Part shown: in pieces, positions 34,410 to 42,654 of the stretch
How the letters are laid out: the number at the start of each line of letters is the position of its first letter
Numbering within the stretch: the stretch's first letter is position 1
Translations under genes and position numbers: made by a program
Assembly: GCF_003334855.1 (NCBI RefSeq)
Contig: NZ_QOWE01000009.1
Location: forward strand, 124,001 to 188,000
DNA: 64,000 nt
Origin: Larkinella punicea
GTDB taxonomy: Bacteria; Bacteroidota; Bacteroidia; Cytophagales; Spirosomataceae
Direction of reading: 5' to 3'
Notes under the pieces: model-generated
Seen by the model: only the letters and a program-made list of their open reading frames with translations
Told to the model about the DNA's origin: nothing
Database searches by the model: none

Positions 34410-36155
34410 ATGTTTCATACGATGAAGCCATTTCTGAAACTCACCCTCTTTGCGGCCCTGCTCGGTTTGGCCGGCTGTAAAGAAGATTTTATCGATGTGA
34501 CCAATCCCGGTGCGCTTTCCACCGACAATTACCCCGGTTCGGTAACGGATCTGGAACAATTGCTGACCGGTGTTTACGGGACACAGCACACCGCGGGCCT
34601 GTTCGGCCATAATATTTATGGAAAAGCCTATTACATGTGGGACCATACTGCCGACCTAAGCTGGCAGGGAACACCAACCTGGATTCAGCTCGGGCAGAAC
34701 AACTCACAGCCCAACGACGGTTTTCTGTCGGAAACCTGGCGGGACACCTGGAAAGGCGTTCAACGCGCCAATACGCTGCTGGTCAACATTGAAAAATACC
34801 GCCCCAAGGCGATTTCGCAAACCGATAAAGCGGCTATTGACCTCATGAAAGGGCAGGCCCTTTTCCTCCGCGCCTGGTATTATCAGTACCTGATTACAAT
34901 CTGGGGGGAAGCCATGATCATCGACGGCCAGGGTGGCGACAAACTGGGCGTTCCCATCATCACGGAAGCGTCTACCAGCCTGGATCAGACACAGGTCGAA
35001 CGGGCCACGGTGAAGCAGGTCTGGGATTTTATCATTAGCGATCTGAAAGCTGCGGAGACGCTGCTGGCCGGCAAAACCTGGACGGGTGCCAATGACAAAC
35101 ACAAAATCAGCGGCTGGGCGGTCAAAGCAGCCCTCGGCAAAGCCTACGTCTACACCCAGGACTGGACCAACGCAAAAACCTCGCTGGCGGATGTGATTAC
35201 CAACAGTGGCAAGTCGCTGGTTTCGTTCGATGTCTACAAAACCATGTTCAACGGCAAAAACGAATTCAACTCCGAATCGTTGCTGGAAATGAACCTGAAC
35301 GTGGATATGACCGCCCGAGGAAACACGGAACTCTCAATGGGATCAAGCATTGGAATGGTTTTGGCACCCACCTATGTGAACGACAACAACCTGCCCGCGG
35401 CTTCGGCCTGGTCGAACGTGTTTCCGCACGCCAAAAACCTCGCCCGGTTTGGCTTCAATGAAGGCCATTACTTCAAAGCCGGTACCACGCAACCCCTGGC
35501 CACCAACGTCGATCCGGCATACATTACCCGCTCGGTGCTCGCGCGTCAGAACAAAACCGTGGACCCGCGCCTGTGGGTGGCCTGCTGGCAGCCTTACGTG
35601 GATAGCATGACCGTAGGCGGCAGAAAACGGCCGATTTCGCACTTTCTCGACATCAGTGAAATGGACATGGAAGCCTGGAGTTTCCGGAAATACCTGACGG
35701 TCGACGCTTCCGAAACCGAAGTCAACATGGCCAATGGCAACAACATCCTGCTGTTGCGGTTGGCCGACGTGTATCTTCTGTATGCCGAAACGCTCATGCG
35801 TACCGGTGACAATGCCACGGCGCTGGAATACGTCAACAAGGTAAAACGGCGGGCTTACGGCTATCCGGTCAATACCGCGTCGCCGGTCGATTACAAGAGC
35901 CTAACCGATGCCACGAAAGCCACCGATGCGGTTCTTAAATCCGATCCGCTCAAGTACGAACGCTGGGCGGAATTGTTCGGCGAAGGGCACTGGTGGATCG
36001 ATGTTCGTCGCTGGCAGTTGGGAGCACAGGAAGCGGCTTATTACCAGCGCATTCGGGGCGGAACCATTCAGTGGGAAGCCACCGATTACGCCCAGCCTAT
36101 TCCCATCGACGAGATTAACTCGAATATCAATATGAAGCAAAATCCGGGTTATTAA
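34410..36155 (+). CDS. SusD/RagB-family nutrient-binding lipoprotein
   Basis: A 581-aa surface lipoprotein paired with the SusC just upstream (30-bp gap). Signal peptide with lipobox LAGC (Cys23 when counted from ATG 34410; an ATG four codons later is also possible). The SusD fold is recognised from the TPR-like helical part (FLRAWYYQYLITIWGEAMII, ISGWAVKAALGKAYVYTQDW) and the C-terminal signature KYERWAELFGEGHWWIDVRR followed by the ending NSNINMKQNPGY. It captures glycans at the cell surface and delivers them to SusC. A long hairpin follows the stop. Confidence 0.94.
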   Translation: MFHTMKPFLKLTLFAALLGLAGCKEDFIDVTNPGALSTDNYPGSVTDLEQLLTGVYGTQHTAGLFGHNIYGKAYYMWDHTADLSWQGTPTWIQLGQNNSQPNDGFLSETWRDTWKGVQRANTLLVNIEKYRPKAISQTDKAAIDLMKGQALFLRAWYYQYLITIWGEAMIIDGQGGDKLGVPIITEASTSLDQTQVERATVKQVWDFIISDLKAAETLLAGKTWTGANDKHKISGWAVKAALGKAYVYTQDWTNAKTSLADVITNSGKSLVSFDVYKTMFNGKNEFNSESLLEMNLNVDMTARGNTELSMGSSIGMVLAPTYVNDNNLPAASAWSNVFPHAKNLARFGFNEGHYFKAGTTQPLATNVDPAYITRSVLARQNKTVDPRLWVACWQPYVDSMTVGGRKRPISHFLDISEMDMEAWSFRKYLTVDASETEVNMANGNNILLLRLADVYLLYAETLMRTGDNATALEYVNKVKRRAYGYPVNTASPVDYKSLTDATKATDAVLKSDPLKYERWAELFGEGHWWIDVRRWQLGAQEAAYYQRIRGGTIQWEATDYAQPIPIDEINSNINMKQNPGY

Positions 36156-36164
36156 GAACTTTCC

Positions 36165-36229
36165 CCCCCCACCCCCTAAAGGGGGCTTTTGCCGCCAGAT
36201 GCGAAAAGCCCCCTTTAGGGGGTGGGGGG
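36165..36229. repeat. 26-bp-arm inverted repeat after susD
   Basis: The left arm (36165-36190, CCCCCC-ACCCCCTAAAGGGGGC-TTTT) is repeated as its exact reverse complement at 36204-36229, with a 13-nt loop. On the plus strand it is followed by CTATTTTT, so it can act as a strong terminator, but the next gene starts only 8 bp later at 36238. It shares the CCCCCTAAAGGGGGCT core with the repeat at 39550-39633. Confidence 0.85.
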
Positions 36230-36237
36230 CTATTTTT

Positions 36238-37224
36238 ATGAAGCAAATCGTCTTTTTCCTAGGCCTTTTCCTTATTCTGGTCAGCGCCACCCTCCTGCCC
36301 CCGTTTCCGCAAGCAGAAATTTCCAACGGTCTCATCCGGGCGAAACTGTATCTGCCCGATTCGGTAAGCGGTTATTACCAGGGTGTGCGGTTCGACGGGT
36401 CGGGCGTGATTGCCAGCCTGGACTATAACGACCATTCGTATTTCGGCCAGTGGTTTGAGAAATACGACCCGAAACTGCACGACGCCATCAGCGGCCCGGT
36501 CGAAGAGTTTACGCCCATCGGCTACGACGGAGCCAAACCGGGAGACGATTTTCTGAAGATTGGCGTCGGTTCACTGCGCAAAACGAAGGACGCACCCTAT
36601 CGGTTTGCGACGCCGTACGCCATTGTCAATCCCGGAAAATGGGCCGTCAAAACCGGTCGCGATGAAGTCGTTTTCACCCACGAACTGATCGATGCCGCCG
36701 GGTATTCGTATCGCTACCAGAAAACCGTGAAGCTTTTAAAAGGCAAACCGGTGCTGGTTCTGGAACACAGCCTGAAAAATACCGGAAAGAAAACCATCGA
36801 AACGACGGTGTATGACCACAACTTTTTCATGCTCGACAACCAGCAAACTGGTCCTGATATTTCCGTTACGTTTCCGTTTGCCTTGCAGGTAAAACCCACG
36901 CGGGGCATCGGCACCTTCGCCGATGTGCAGGAAAACCGGTTTGTTTACTTGAAAGAATTGCCGAAAGGCGAAAGTACGCATTGCTACCTGACCGGTTTTG
37001 GCGACACGGCCAAAGACTATGATTTCCGGATTGAAAACACCAAAACCGGGGCTGGCGTCCGCGTGGTCGGCGATCAGCCCATCGTGCAACTGGCCTTCTG
37101 GTCGATTCACACTACGGTTTGCCCCGAGCCTTACATCAAAATCAAAGCCGAACCGGGCCAGACATTCAGGTGGAAAATTTCGTATGACTTTTACACACTG
37201 CCAAAAACCGCATCAACCCGTTAA
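36238..37224 (+). CDS. Secreted aldose-epimerase-like protein
   Basis: A 328-aa exported protein with signal peptide MKQIVFFLGLFLILVSATLL; the ATG 36238 is preferred over one 13 codons upstream that would lie inside the repeat. The body resembles galactose-mutarotase-like beta-sandwich proteins: RFDGSGVIASLDYNDHSYFG, then VLEHSLKNTGKKTIETTVYD followed by HNFF, and TGFGDTAKDYDFRIEN. The exact activity is not clear; a role in handling the anomeric form of a sugar before the PQQ dehydrogenase (24 bp downstream) is an inference. A catalytic His/Glu pair could not be assigned with certainty. Confidence 0.6.
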   Translation: MKQIVFFLGLFLILVSATLLPPFPQAEISNGLIRAKLYLPDSVSGYYQGVRFDGSGVIASLDYNDHSYFGQWFEKYDPKLHDAISGPVEEFTPIGYDGAKPGDDFLKIGVGSLRKTKDAPYRFATPYAIVNPGKWAVKTGRDEVVFTHELIDAAGYSYRYQKTVKLLKGKPVLVLEHSLKNTGKKTIETTVYDHNFFMLDNQQTGPDISVTFPFALQVKPTRGIGTFADVQENRFVYLKELPKGESTHCYLTGFGDTAKDYDFRIENTKTGAGVRVVGDQPIVQLAFWSIHTTVCPEPYIKIKAEPGQTFRWKISYDFYTLPKTASTR

Positions 37225-37248
37225 TCCACCTTTTTTCTGGATACCATC

Positions 37249-39468
37249 ATGAAGTATGCGCTACAGTTTTTAGGGCTGGGGTTGCTGATTTTGAGTAGTA
37301 CAGCCCTGGTTCCCAATTGGGACGAAGGCGGCACCAACCCGCCCCGTAATCAGGACTGGCCAACCTATGGCGGCAACAAAGCCGGAAACCGCTATTCAAC
37401 CCTGAACCAGATCAATCTCCAAAACGTAAAAAACCTGAAAGTAGCGTGGACTTTTGACGCGGCTGGTGCCGATGGAAAAGCCGGAAGACCGCTCGAAATT
37501 CAATGCCAGCCCATTGTCATTAACGGGATTCTCTACGGCCTGACGCCCATGCTCAAGGTCTTTGCGGTCGATGCCGCAACGGGCAAACAACGCTGGCTTT
37601 TCGATCCGTTTAAAAACAAATCACCCCGCTTTAACCAGAGCCGGGGTGTGATGTACTGGGAAAGCCGCGACGGCGGACCGGGCACCGACAGACGCATTCT
37701 GTATTCCGCCGGGTCAACGCTTTACGCACTCAATGCCCTGACGGGCGAACCGGTTGTCGATTTTGGTACCAACGGCGAAGTCGATTTGCGGGAAGGCCTG
37801 CAAGACGAATCGAAACGGGATCTGAGCAAACTGTCGGTGACCTCCACGACGCCGGGCGTTATTTACAAGGATATTCTGGTACTGGGTTCGGCGGTTTCGG
37901 AACAGGGTGATGCCGCACCGGGCCACGTTCGGGGCTTCGACATCCGGACCGGAAAAGTGCGGTGGGTTTTTCACACCATTCCGCAACCGGGCGAAAAAGG
38001 ATACGAAACCTGGCCCAAAGACGCCTACAAACGCATCGGCGGGGCTAATAACTGGGCTGGCATGGTGCTCGACGAAAAGCGCGGGACGGTTTATTTCGGA
38101 ACGGGTTCGCCTTCCGTCGATTTCTACGGCGGTATTCGCGCCGGGCAAAATCTGTATTCCGACTGCATTCTGGCGCTGAATGCCGAAACCGGCAACATGC
38201 AGTGGTTTTACCAGACGATTCACCACGACCTGTGGGATCGCGATCTGCCCTGTCCGCCCAACCTGATGACGGTGAAGCACAACGGAAAAACCGTCGATGC
38301 CGTTGCCCAAACCACCAAAGACGGTTTGGTGTATGTGTTGAACCGCGATACCGGCGAGTCGCTTTTCCCGGTAGAAGAACGGAAGGTCCCGACCTCACCC
38401 GCGCTGCCCGGCGAGGTTCCGTGGCCAACGCAGAAATTTCCGACGAAACCCGCCCCCTTCGCCCGCCAGGTTTTCACCGAAGCCGACATCACCACACGCA
38501 CGCCCGAAGCACACGCCTTCGTCAAAGAGAAGTTTCTGAAAACCCGTTCCGGTGATAAATTCATGCCGCCCAGTCTGGAAGGAACGCTGTTTTTTGGCAT
38601 TGGGGGTGGCGCCGAATGGGGTGGAAACGCCAGCGATCCACAGGGTATTCTGTACCAGAATTCGAACGAAATGGTCTGGGATTTACGAATGTCGGATCTG
38701 GCGGCCCGAAATGCCGAAATTGCCTCAAAAGGGAAAACGCTGTATCAGGCCAATTGCATGGCTTGCCACGGTCCCGACCGGAAAGGCAGCGGACAGGAAT
38801 ACCCGAGTCTGGTCGATCTGGGCAAGCGGCTTTCGGGTCAGGAAATCAACGCGGTTTTGCGATCGGGACGGGGTCGGATGCCGTCGTTCCAGCACATTTC
38901 CGACCAGGACCGGTTTACGCTCGTCCGGTATTTGCTCAATGCCGACACCAAAACCGCCGAACCCAAACCGGCCGAAAGCCAGGATCAGCACAACGCACCG
39001 GTTTTGACCGGAACGGATGAAAAAGTAGATTTCCCCTACATCCCGCCTTACATCAACAATGGCTATACCCGTTTTTTTGATCCAGACGGTTATCCGGCTG
39101 TCAAACCGCCCTGGGGAACGCTGAACGCCATCGATTTGAACACCGGTGAATACCTCTGGCGGGTTCCGCTGGGCGAATTCCCGGAGTTATCGAAAAAAGG
39201 CGTTCCGATTACGGGTACCGAAAATTACGGCGGCCCCATCGTGACGGCGGGAGGACTGGTTTTTATTGCCGGCACCAAAGACGAGCGAATCCGGGCTTTT
39301 GATAAAAAAACCGGCAAAGTTGTCTGGGAATACCAGCTTCCGGCGGGCGGTTTTGCCACACCGATCACGTACCAGGTCGGCGGCAAACAATACGTGGTCA
39401 TTGCCGCCGGCGGTGTCAAAAACGGTCATAAACCGGGTGGTTCATACATGGCCTTTGCCTTGCCGTAA
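37249..39468 (+). CDS. PQQ-dependent dehydrogenase with inserted cytochrome c domain
   Basis: A 739-aa periplasmic quinoprotein with an N-terminal signal segment (FLGLGLLILSSTALV). It is an eight-bladed PQQ propeller related to glucose/alcohol dehydrogenases: docking motifs DWPTYGGNKAGNRYS, VLDEKRGTVYFGTGSPS, and IHHDLWDRDLPCPPNL. A class I cytochrome c domain (about 490-570) is inserted before the last blade: haem motif CMACH at 503-507 and the likely Met ligand in RGRMPSF. PQQ would oxidise an aldose or alcohol and pass electrons through the haem to the respiratory chain. No PQQ biosynthesis gene is in the window, so cofactor would come from elsewhere in the genome or from outside. It lies between the mutarotase-like gene and the dehydratase-like gene. 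Confidence 0.93.
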   Translation: MKYALQFLGLGLLILSSTALVPNWDEGGTNPPRNQDWPTYGGNKAGNRYSTLNQINLQNVKNLKVAWTFDAAGADGKAGRPLEIQCQPIVINGILYGLTPMLKVFAVDAATGKQRWLFDPFKNKSPRFNQSRGVMYWESRDGGPGTDRRILYSAGSTLYALNALTGEPVVDFGTNGEVDLREGLQDESKRDLSKLSVTSTTPGVIYKDILVLGSAVSEQGDAAPGHVRGFDIRTGKVRWVFHTIPQPGEKGYETWPKDAYKRIGGANNWAGMVLDEKRGTVYFGTGSPSVDFYGGIRAGQNLYSDCILALNAETGNMQWFYQTIHHDLWDRDLPCPPNLMTVKHNGKTVDAVAQTTKDGLVYVLNRDTGESLFPVEERKVPTSPALPGEVPWPTQKFPTKPAPFARQVFTEADITTRTPEAHAFVKEKFLKTRSGDKFMPPSLEGTLFFGIGGGAEWGGNASDPQGILYQNSNEMVWDLRMSDLAARNAEIASKGKTLYQANCMACHGPDRKGSGQEYPSLVDLGKRLSGQEINAVLRSGRGRMPSFQHISDQDRFTLVRYLLNADTKTAEPKPAESQDQHNAPVLTGTDEKVDFPYIPPYINNGYTRFFDPDGYPAVKPPWGTLNAIDLNTGEYLWRVPLGEFPELSKKGVPITGTENYGGPIVTAGGLVFIAGTKDERIRAFDKKTGKVVWEYQLPAGGFATPITYQVGGKQYVVIAAGGVKNGHKPGGSYMAFALP

Positions 39469-39499
39469 ACCTTTGCCGCCCCTAAATCCCCTAAAGGGC

Positions 39500-39714
39500 A
39501 GGGCTGTTAAGTTCTGGAAATCATGAGCGTTAAAGTTGGCAATTTCGAGCCGCTTTTCGCCCCCAACCCCCTAAAGGGGGCTAAAAGATCCGGATTTCGA
39601 AGCCCCCTTTAGGGGGTTGGGGGCGAAAAGCGGAAGAACTTAACAGCCCTACCCTAAAGGGGACTTTTAAAATCCGGTTAAGCTGTGTCCAAGTCCCCTT
39701 TAGGGGGGTTAGGG
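39500..39714. repeat. Nested long inverted repeats
   Basis: An outer pair AGGGCTGTTAAGTTCT (39500-39515) and AGAACTTAACAGCCCT (39635-39650) encloses a 33-bp perfect pair, 39550-39582 and 39601-39633, with an 18-nt loop. The inner arms contain CGCTTTTCGCCCCCAACCCC joined to CTAAAGGGGGCT. A further related GTCCCCTTTAGGGGGGTTAG piece lies at 39693-39712. It fills the 302-bp gap between the PQQ dehydrogenase and the next gene and looks like a mobile or dispersed repeat without its own transposase. Confidence 0.85.
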
Positions 39715-39770
39715 TCGGCAAGCGAAAGTTATACTCATTCACATTTGCATCTAAACCCTTATCTGTAACC

Positions 39771-41141
39771 ATGGAAAAAAACGAAAACTTCGCCGAAATG
39801 AACAGCCGTCGCGAGACGCTAAAAAAAATAGGTTTTGGCTCCTCAGCCGGTTTGCTGGGCTTGTTTGGGGGGATGTCGACCGCCGAAGCCCGCGAACGGC
39901 AAGGCACACCCTCCTACGCCAAAGCGATGGCACCGGTCAAAATTAAATCGGTGAAAGCCATCGCCACAGCCCCGCAAGGCTCCAACCTCATCGTCGTCAA
40001 AGTCGAGACGACCGAACCGGGTTTATACGGTTTGGGCTGCGCGACGTTCACCCAACGGGCCGCCGTGGTAATCGTCGCCATCAATACCTACCTGAATGAA
40101 TTTTGTGTGGGAAAAGATGTGGATAACATCGAAGACATGTGGCAGGCGGCTTACGTCAGCTCTTACTGGCGCAACGGCCCGGTTCTCAACAACGCCCTTT
40201 CGGGACTCGATCAGGCATTGTGGGACATCAAAGGCAAACGCGCCAACATGCCGGTGTATCAGTTGCTGGGCGGAAAAGCCCGGTTTGCCATTCCGTGTTA
40301 CACCCACGCGGGCGGAAACACGCCCGAAGCCGCAGCCGATAGCGTGAAGAAATTCATGGAGCAGGGCTTCCAATACATCCGGATTCAGCAGGGTGGCTAT
40401 GGGGCTGTGGGTGCCAATTCAGCAACGCCCGACTTCAAAGCCGCCGGTTTTGGGGGTGCTACCGACAATTACATGAACGAGCGGATGTACCTAAAATCCG
40501 TTCCAAAAATGTTCGAGGTCGTTCGGAAACAGTGCGGTGACGAGATCGAATTATTGCACGACATTCACGAGCGGGTACAACCCATCGACGCCATCAACAT
40601 GATCAAGCAGGTGGAAGAATACCGCCCGTTCTTCATCGAAGATCCGTTTTCGCCCGAAAACATGAAGTGGTTTGCACAACTGCGACAGGCCACATCGGTG
40701 CCGATTGCGATGGGTGAGCTGTTCAACAACATCAACGAATTCAAAGAGCCGATGGTGAACCAGTGGTTCGATTTCATCCGGATTCACGTTTCGCAGATCG
40801 GCGGTATTACGCCTGCCATGAAAGTGGCGCGGCTAGGCGAGTGGTTCAACATCCGCACCGCCTGGCACGGTCCGGGCGACGTGTCGCCGGTGGGTCACGC
40901 GGCTCATGCGCACATCGACCTGGCGGTCTGGAACTTCGGAATTCAGGAAGCCGTACAGTTTTCGGACAAAATGAAGGAAGTGTTCAGCGGTTGTCCTACG
41001 ATGAACAAAGGCTACATGTCGGTCAACGAAGTGCCGGGTCTGGGCGTCGACATCAACGAGAAGGAAGCGGCTAAATACCCCATCGGCACGAAATCGAACT
41101 GGCAGGTTCGGAAAATCGACGGAACCATCATCCGGCCGTAA
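39771..41141 (+). CDS. Tat-exported enolase-superfamily dehydratase, mannonate dehydratase-like
   Basis: A 456-aa mandelate racemase/muconate lactonizing superfamily member. The N-terminus has a twin-arginine signal (SRRETLKKIGFGSSAGLLGL), so it is probably exported folded. The catalytic barrel is closest to the RspA/ManD group: metal ligands are expected at Asp in LHDIHERVQ, Glu in FIEDPF and Glu in MGELFN, and the C-terminal WHGPGDVSPVGHAAH supplies conserved His residues. Family members dehydrate sugar acids such as D-mannonate or D-gluconate. Following a PQQ aldose dehydrogenase, it could act on the aldonate product in the periplasm. Substrate is unknown. Superfamily members are normally cytoplasmic, so the Tat signal is notable. 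Confidence 0.88.
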   Translation: MEKNENFAEMNSRRETLKKIGFGSSAGLLGLFGGMSTAEARERQGTPSYAKAMAPVKIKSVKAIATAPQGSNLIVVKVETTEPGLYGLGCATFTQRAAVVIVAINTYLNEFCVGKDVDNIEDMWQAAYVSSYWRNGPVLNNALSGLDQALWDIKGKRANMPVYQLLGGKARFAIPCYTHAGGNTPEAAADSVKKFMEQGFQYIRIQQGGYGAVGANSATPDFKAAGFGGATDNYMNERMYLKSVPKMFEVVRKQCGDEIELLHDIHERVQPIDAINMIKQVEEYRPFFIEDPFSPENMKWFAQLRQATSVPIAMGELFNNINEFKEPMVNQWFDFIRIHVSQIGGITPAMKVARLGEWFNIRTAWHGPGDVSPVGHAAHAHIDLAVWNFGIQEAVQFSDKMKEVFSGCPTMNKGYMSVNEVPGLGVDINEKEAAKYPIGTKSNWQVRKIDGTIIRP

Positions 41142-41194
41142 AAAGAGTAAGTTGGCAGGAAAAATTTCTTTTTGAAAAGACAACTATTTTGACC

Positions 41195-41381
41195 GCATTC
41201 CGTAAGCTACTCCGGAGGGGTTTACTGTTAATAGTCAAAAATCCTGAATAGTATTTGATCTCCGGAGGAGCGTTCTAAATCCCAAAACAGGCATTAGGAC
41301 GCCCCTACCGGGGCTCAAAACGATTAACTAACTTGGTTGGACTATTAACAGTAAACCCCTCCGGGGTAGCTCACGGAATGC
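41195..41381. repeat. 187-bp MITE-like inverted-repeat element
   Basis: The left arm 41195-41236 (GCATTCCGT...TTAATAGTC) and the right arm 41340-41381 (GACTATTAA...ACGGAATGC) are near-perfect reverse complements over about 42 bp, both containing GGGGTTTACTGTTAATAGTC or its complement. The centre has a second smaller pair (GGAGCGTTCTAAAT and ATTAGGACGCCCC). No ORF is inside. This resembles a miniature inverted-repeat element, in the gap between the dehydratase and phosphoesterase genes. Confidence 0.8.
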
Positions 41382-41409
41382 TGTCAAACTAGTGTCTCTT
41401 CCCTTTATT

Positions 41410-42642
41410 ATGAACAATTCCAAGCACTTCTCCAACCGCCGGACTTTCCTGAAATCGGCGGCCGGTATAGGCGCACTCGGTACGGTTTTGCCCGAAGCGG
41501 TTCTGGCGAACAACCCACAACTGGTGTCGCCCGATCCGGCCAAAGGGCACGTTTTTCTGAGTGAGCCGTATCTGCAATACGCGGGGCCGGGTTCGATGAC
41601 GGTGCGGTGGATTGCCAATTTGCCTTCGTACAGTTGGGTTGAATACGGCGAAACCGACTCGTTGGGCCAAAAAGCGCACAGCGTGACGGAAGGATTGGTC
41701 GATGCCTATAACCGGATCAACGGCATTACACTCCGTGACTTAAAACCGGGAACGACGTACCAATACCGGGTGTATTCCAAAGAAATTACGGATTTCAAAT
41801 CGTATAAACTCACATACGGCAAGACGATTGAAAGCGGCCTGTTGCGTTTTAAAACGCCTGACGAACAATCCGATGCGGTCAGTTGCCTGGTGCTGAACGA
41901 CGTCCACGACCGGCCCGAAACCATCACGCACCTGCTGAGTCTGAAGGGCAATGATCCGTTCGATTTTGTGTTCCTGAACGGCGATCTGTTCGATTACCAG
42001 ACCGACGAGCAACAGCTTATCGACCACCTGCTGACGCCCTGTTCGGCCGGTTTTGCCAAAGAAATTCCGTTTCTGTTTGTGCGGGGCAACCACGAAACGA
42101 GGGGCAAATACCGCAGTGAATTACCGCAGTATTTTTCCAATCCGAGCGGCAAGTCCTACTACAGTTATACCTGGGGACCGGTTCATTTTAACGTGATCGA
42201 CACCGGCGAAGACAAACCGGATAGCGAACCGGTTTACGCGGGCATCGTCGATTTTGACGCCTACCGGGAGGAACAGGGGCGTTGGGTCGAGCAGGTGATG
42301 CAGAGTCCGGCGTTCAAAAAAGCCAAATTTCGGGTGGTTTTCATGCACATCCCGACGTTTCACCACAACAACTGGCACGGCCCGATGCACTGCCAGAAAG
42401 TGTTCACGCCCTTATTCAACAAGCACAAGATCGATCTTTGCATCAGCGGTCATACCCACAAATACGGGGTTCACGAGCCGGTGGCCAACCAACACAACTA
42501 TCCAATCATCATCGGCGGTGGCTCGAAAGATGGCACCCGAACAATCATGAAACTGAAAGCTGACCGGAAAACCCTGCGTCTGAGCATGTTGCTGGATGAT
42601 GGCAAAGAAGTTGGAACCTATCAGGTAACGGCCAAGCGATAA
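41410..42642 (+). CDS. Tat-exported purple-acid-phosphatase-like metallophosphoesterase
   Basis: A 410-aa protein starting at ATG 41410, with a Tat signal (NRRTFLKSAAGIGALGTVLP). An N-terminal purple acid phosphatase fibronectin-like domain (about 35-135, with TVRWIANLPSYSWVEYGET) precedes a calcineurin-like phosphoesterase domain. Metal motifs are LNDVHD, LNGDLFDY, VRGNHETR, FMHIPTFHHN and CISGHTHKYG, so the dinuclear centre looks intact. It would hydrolyse a phosphate ester in the periplasm. It lies downstream of the dehydratase, 12 bp before the SGNH-TPR gene; whether it belongs to the same pathway is unclear. Confidence 0.88.
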   Translation: MNNSKHFSNRRTFLKSAAGIGALGTVLPEAVLANNPQLVSPDPAKGHVFLSEPYLQYAGPGSMTVRWIANLPSYSWVEYGETDSLGQKAHSVTEGLVDAYNRINGITLRDLKPGTTYQYRVYSKEITDFKSYKLTYGKTIESGLLRFKTPDEQSDAVSCLVLNDVHDRPETITHLLSLKGNDPFDFVFLNGDLFDYQTDEQQLIDHLLTPCSAGFAKEIPFLFVRGNHETRGKYRSELPQYFSNPSGKSYYSYTWGPVHFNVIDTGEDKPDSEPVYAGIVDFDAYREEQGRWVEQVMQSPAFKKAKFRVVFMHIPTFHHNNWHGPMHCQKVFTPLFNKHKIDLCISGHTHKYGVHEPVANQHNYPIIIGGGSKDGTRTIMKLKADRKTLRLSMLLDDGKEVGTYQVTAKR

Positions 42643-42654
42643 CCGATTTGATTC

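Noticed and set aside
41195-41381. Complete insertion sequence
   Set aside because: There is no transposase reading frame inside or beside the inverted arms.
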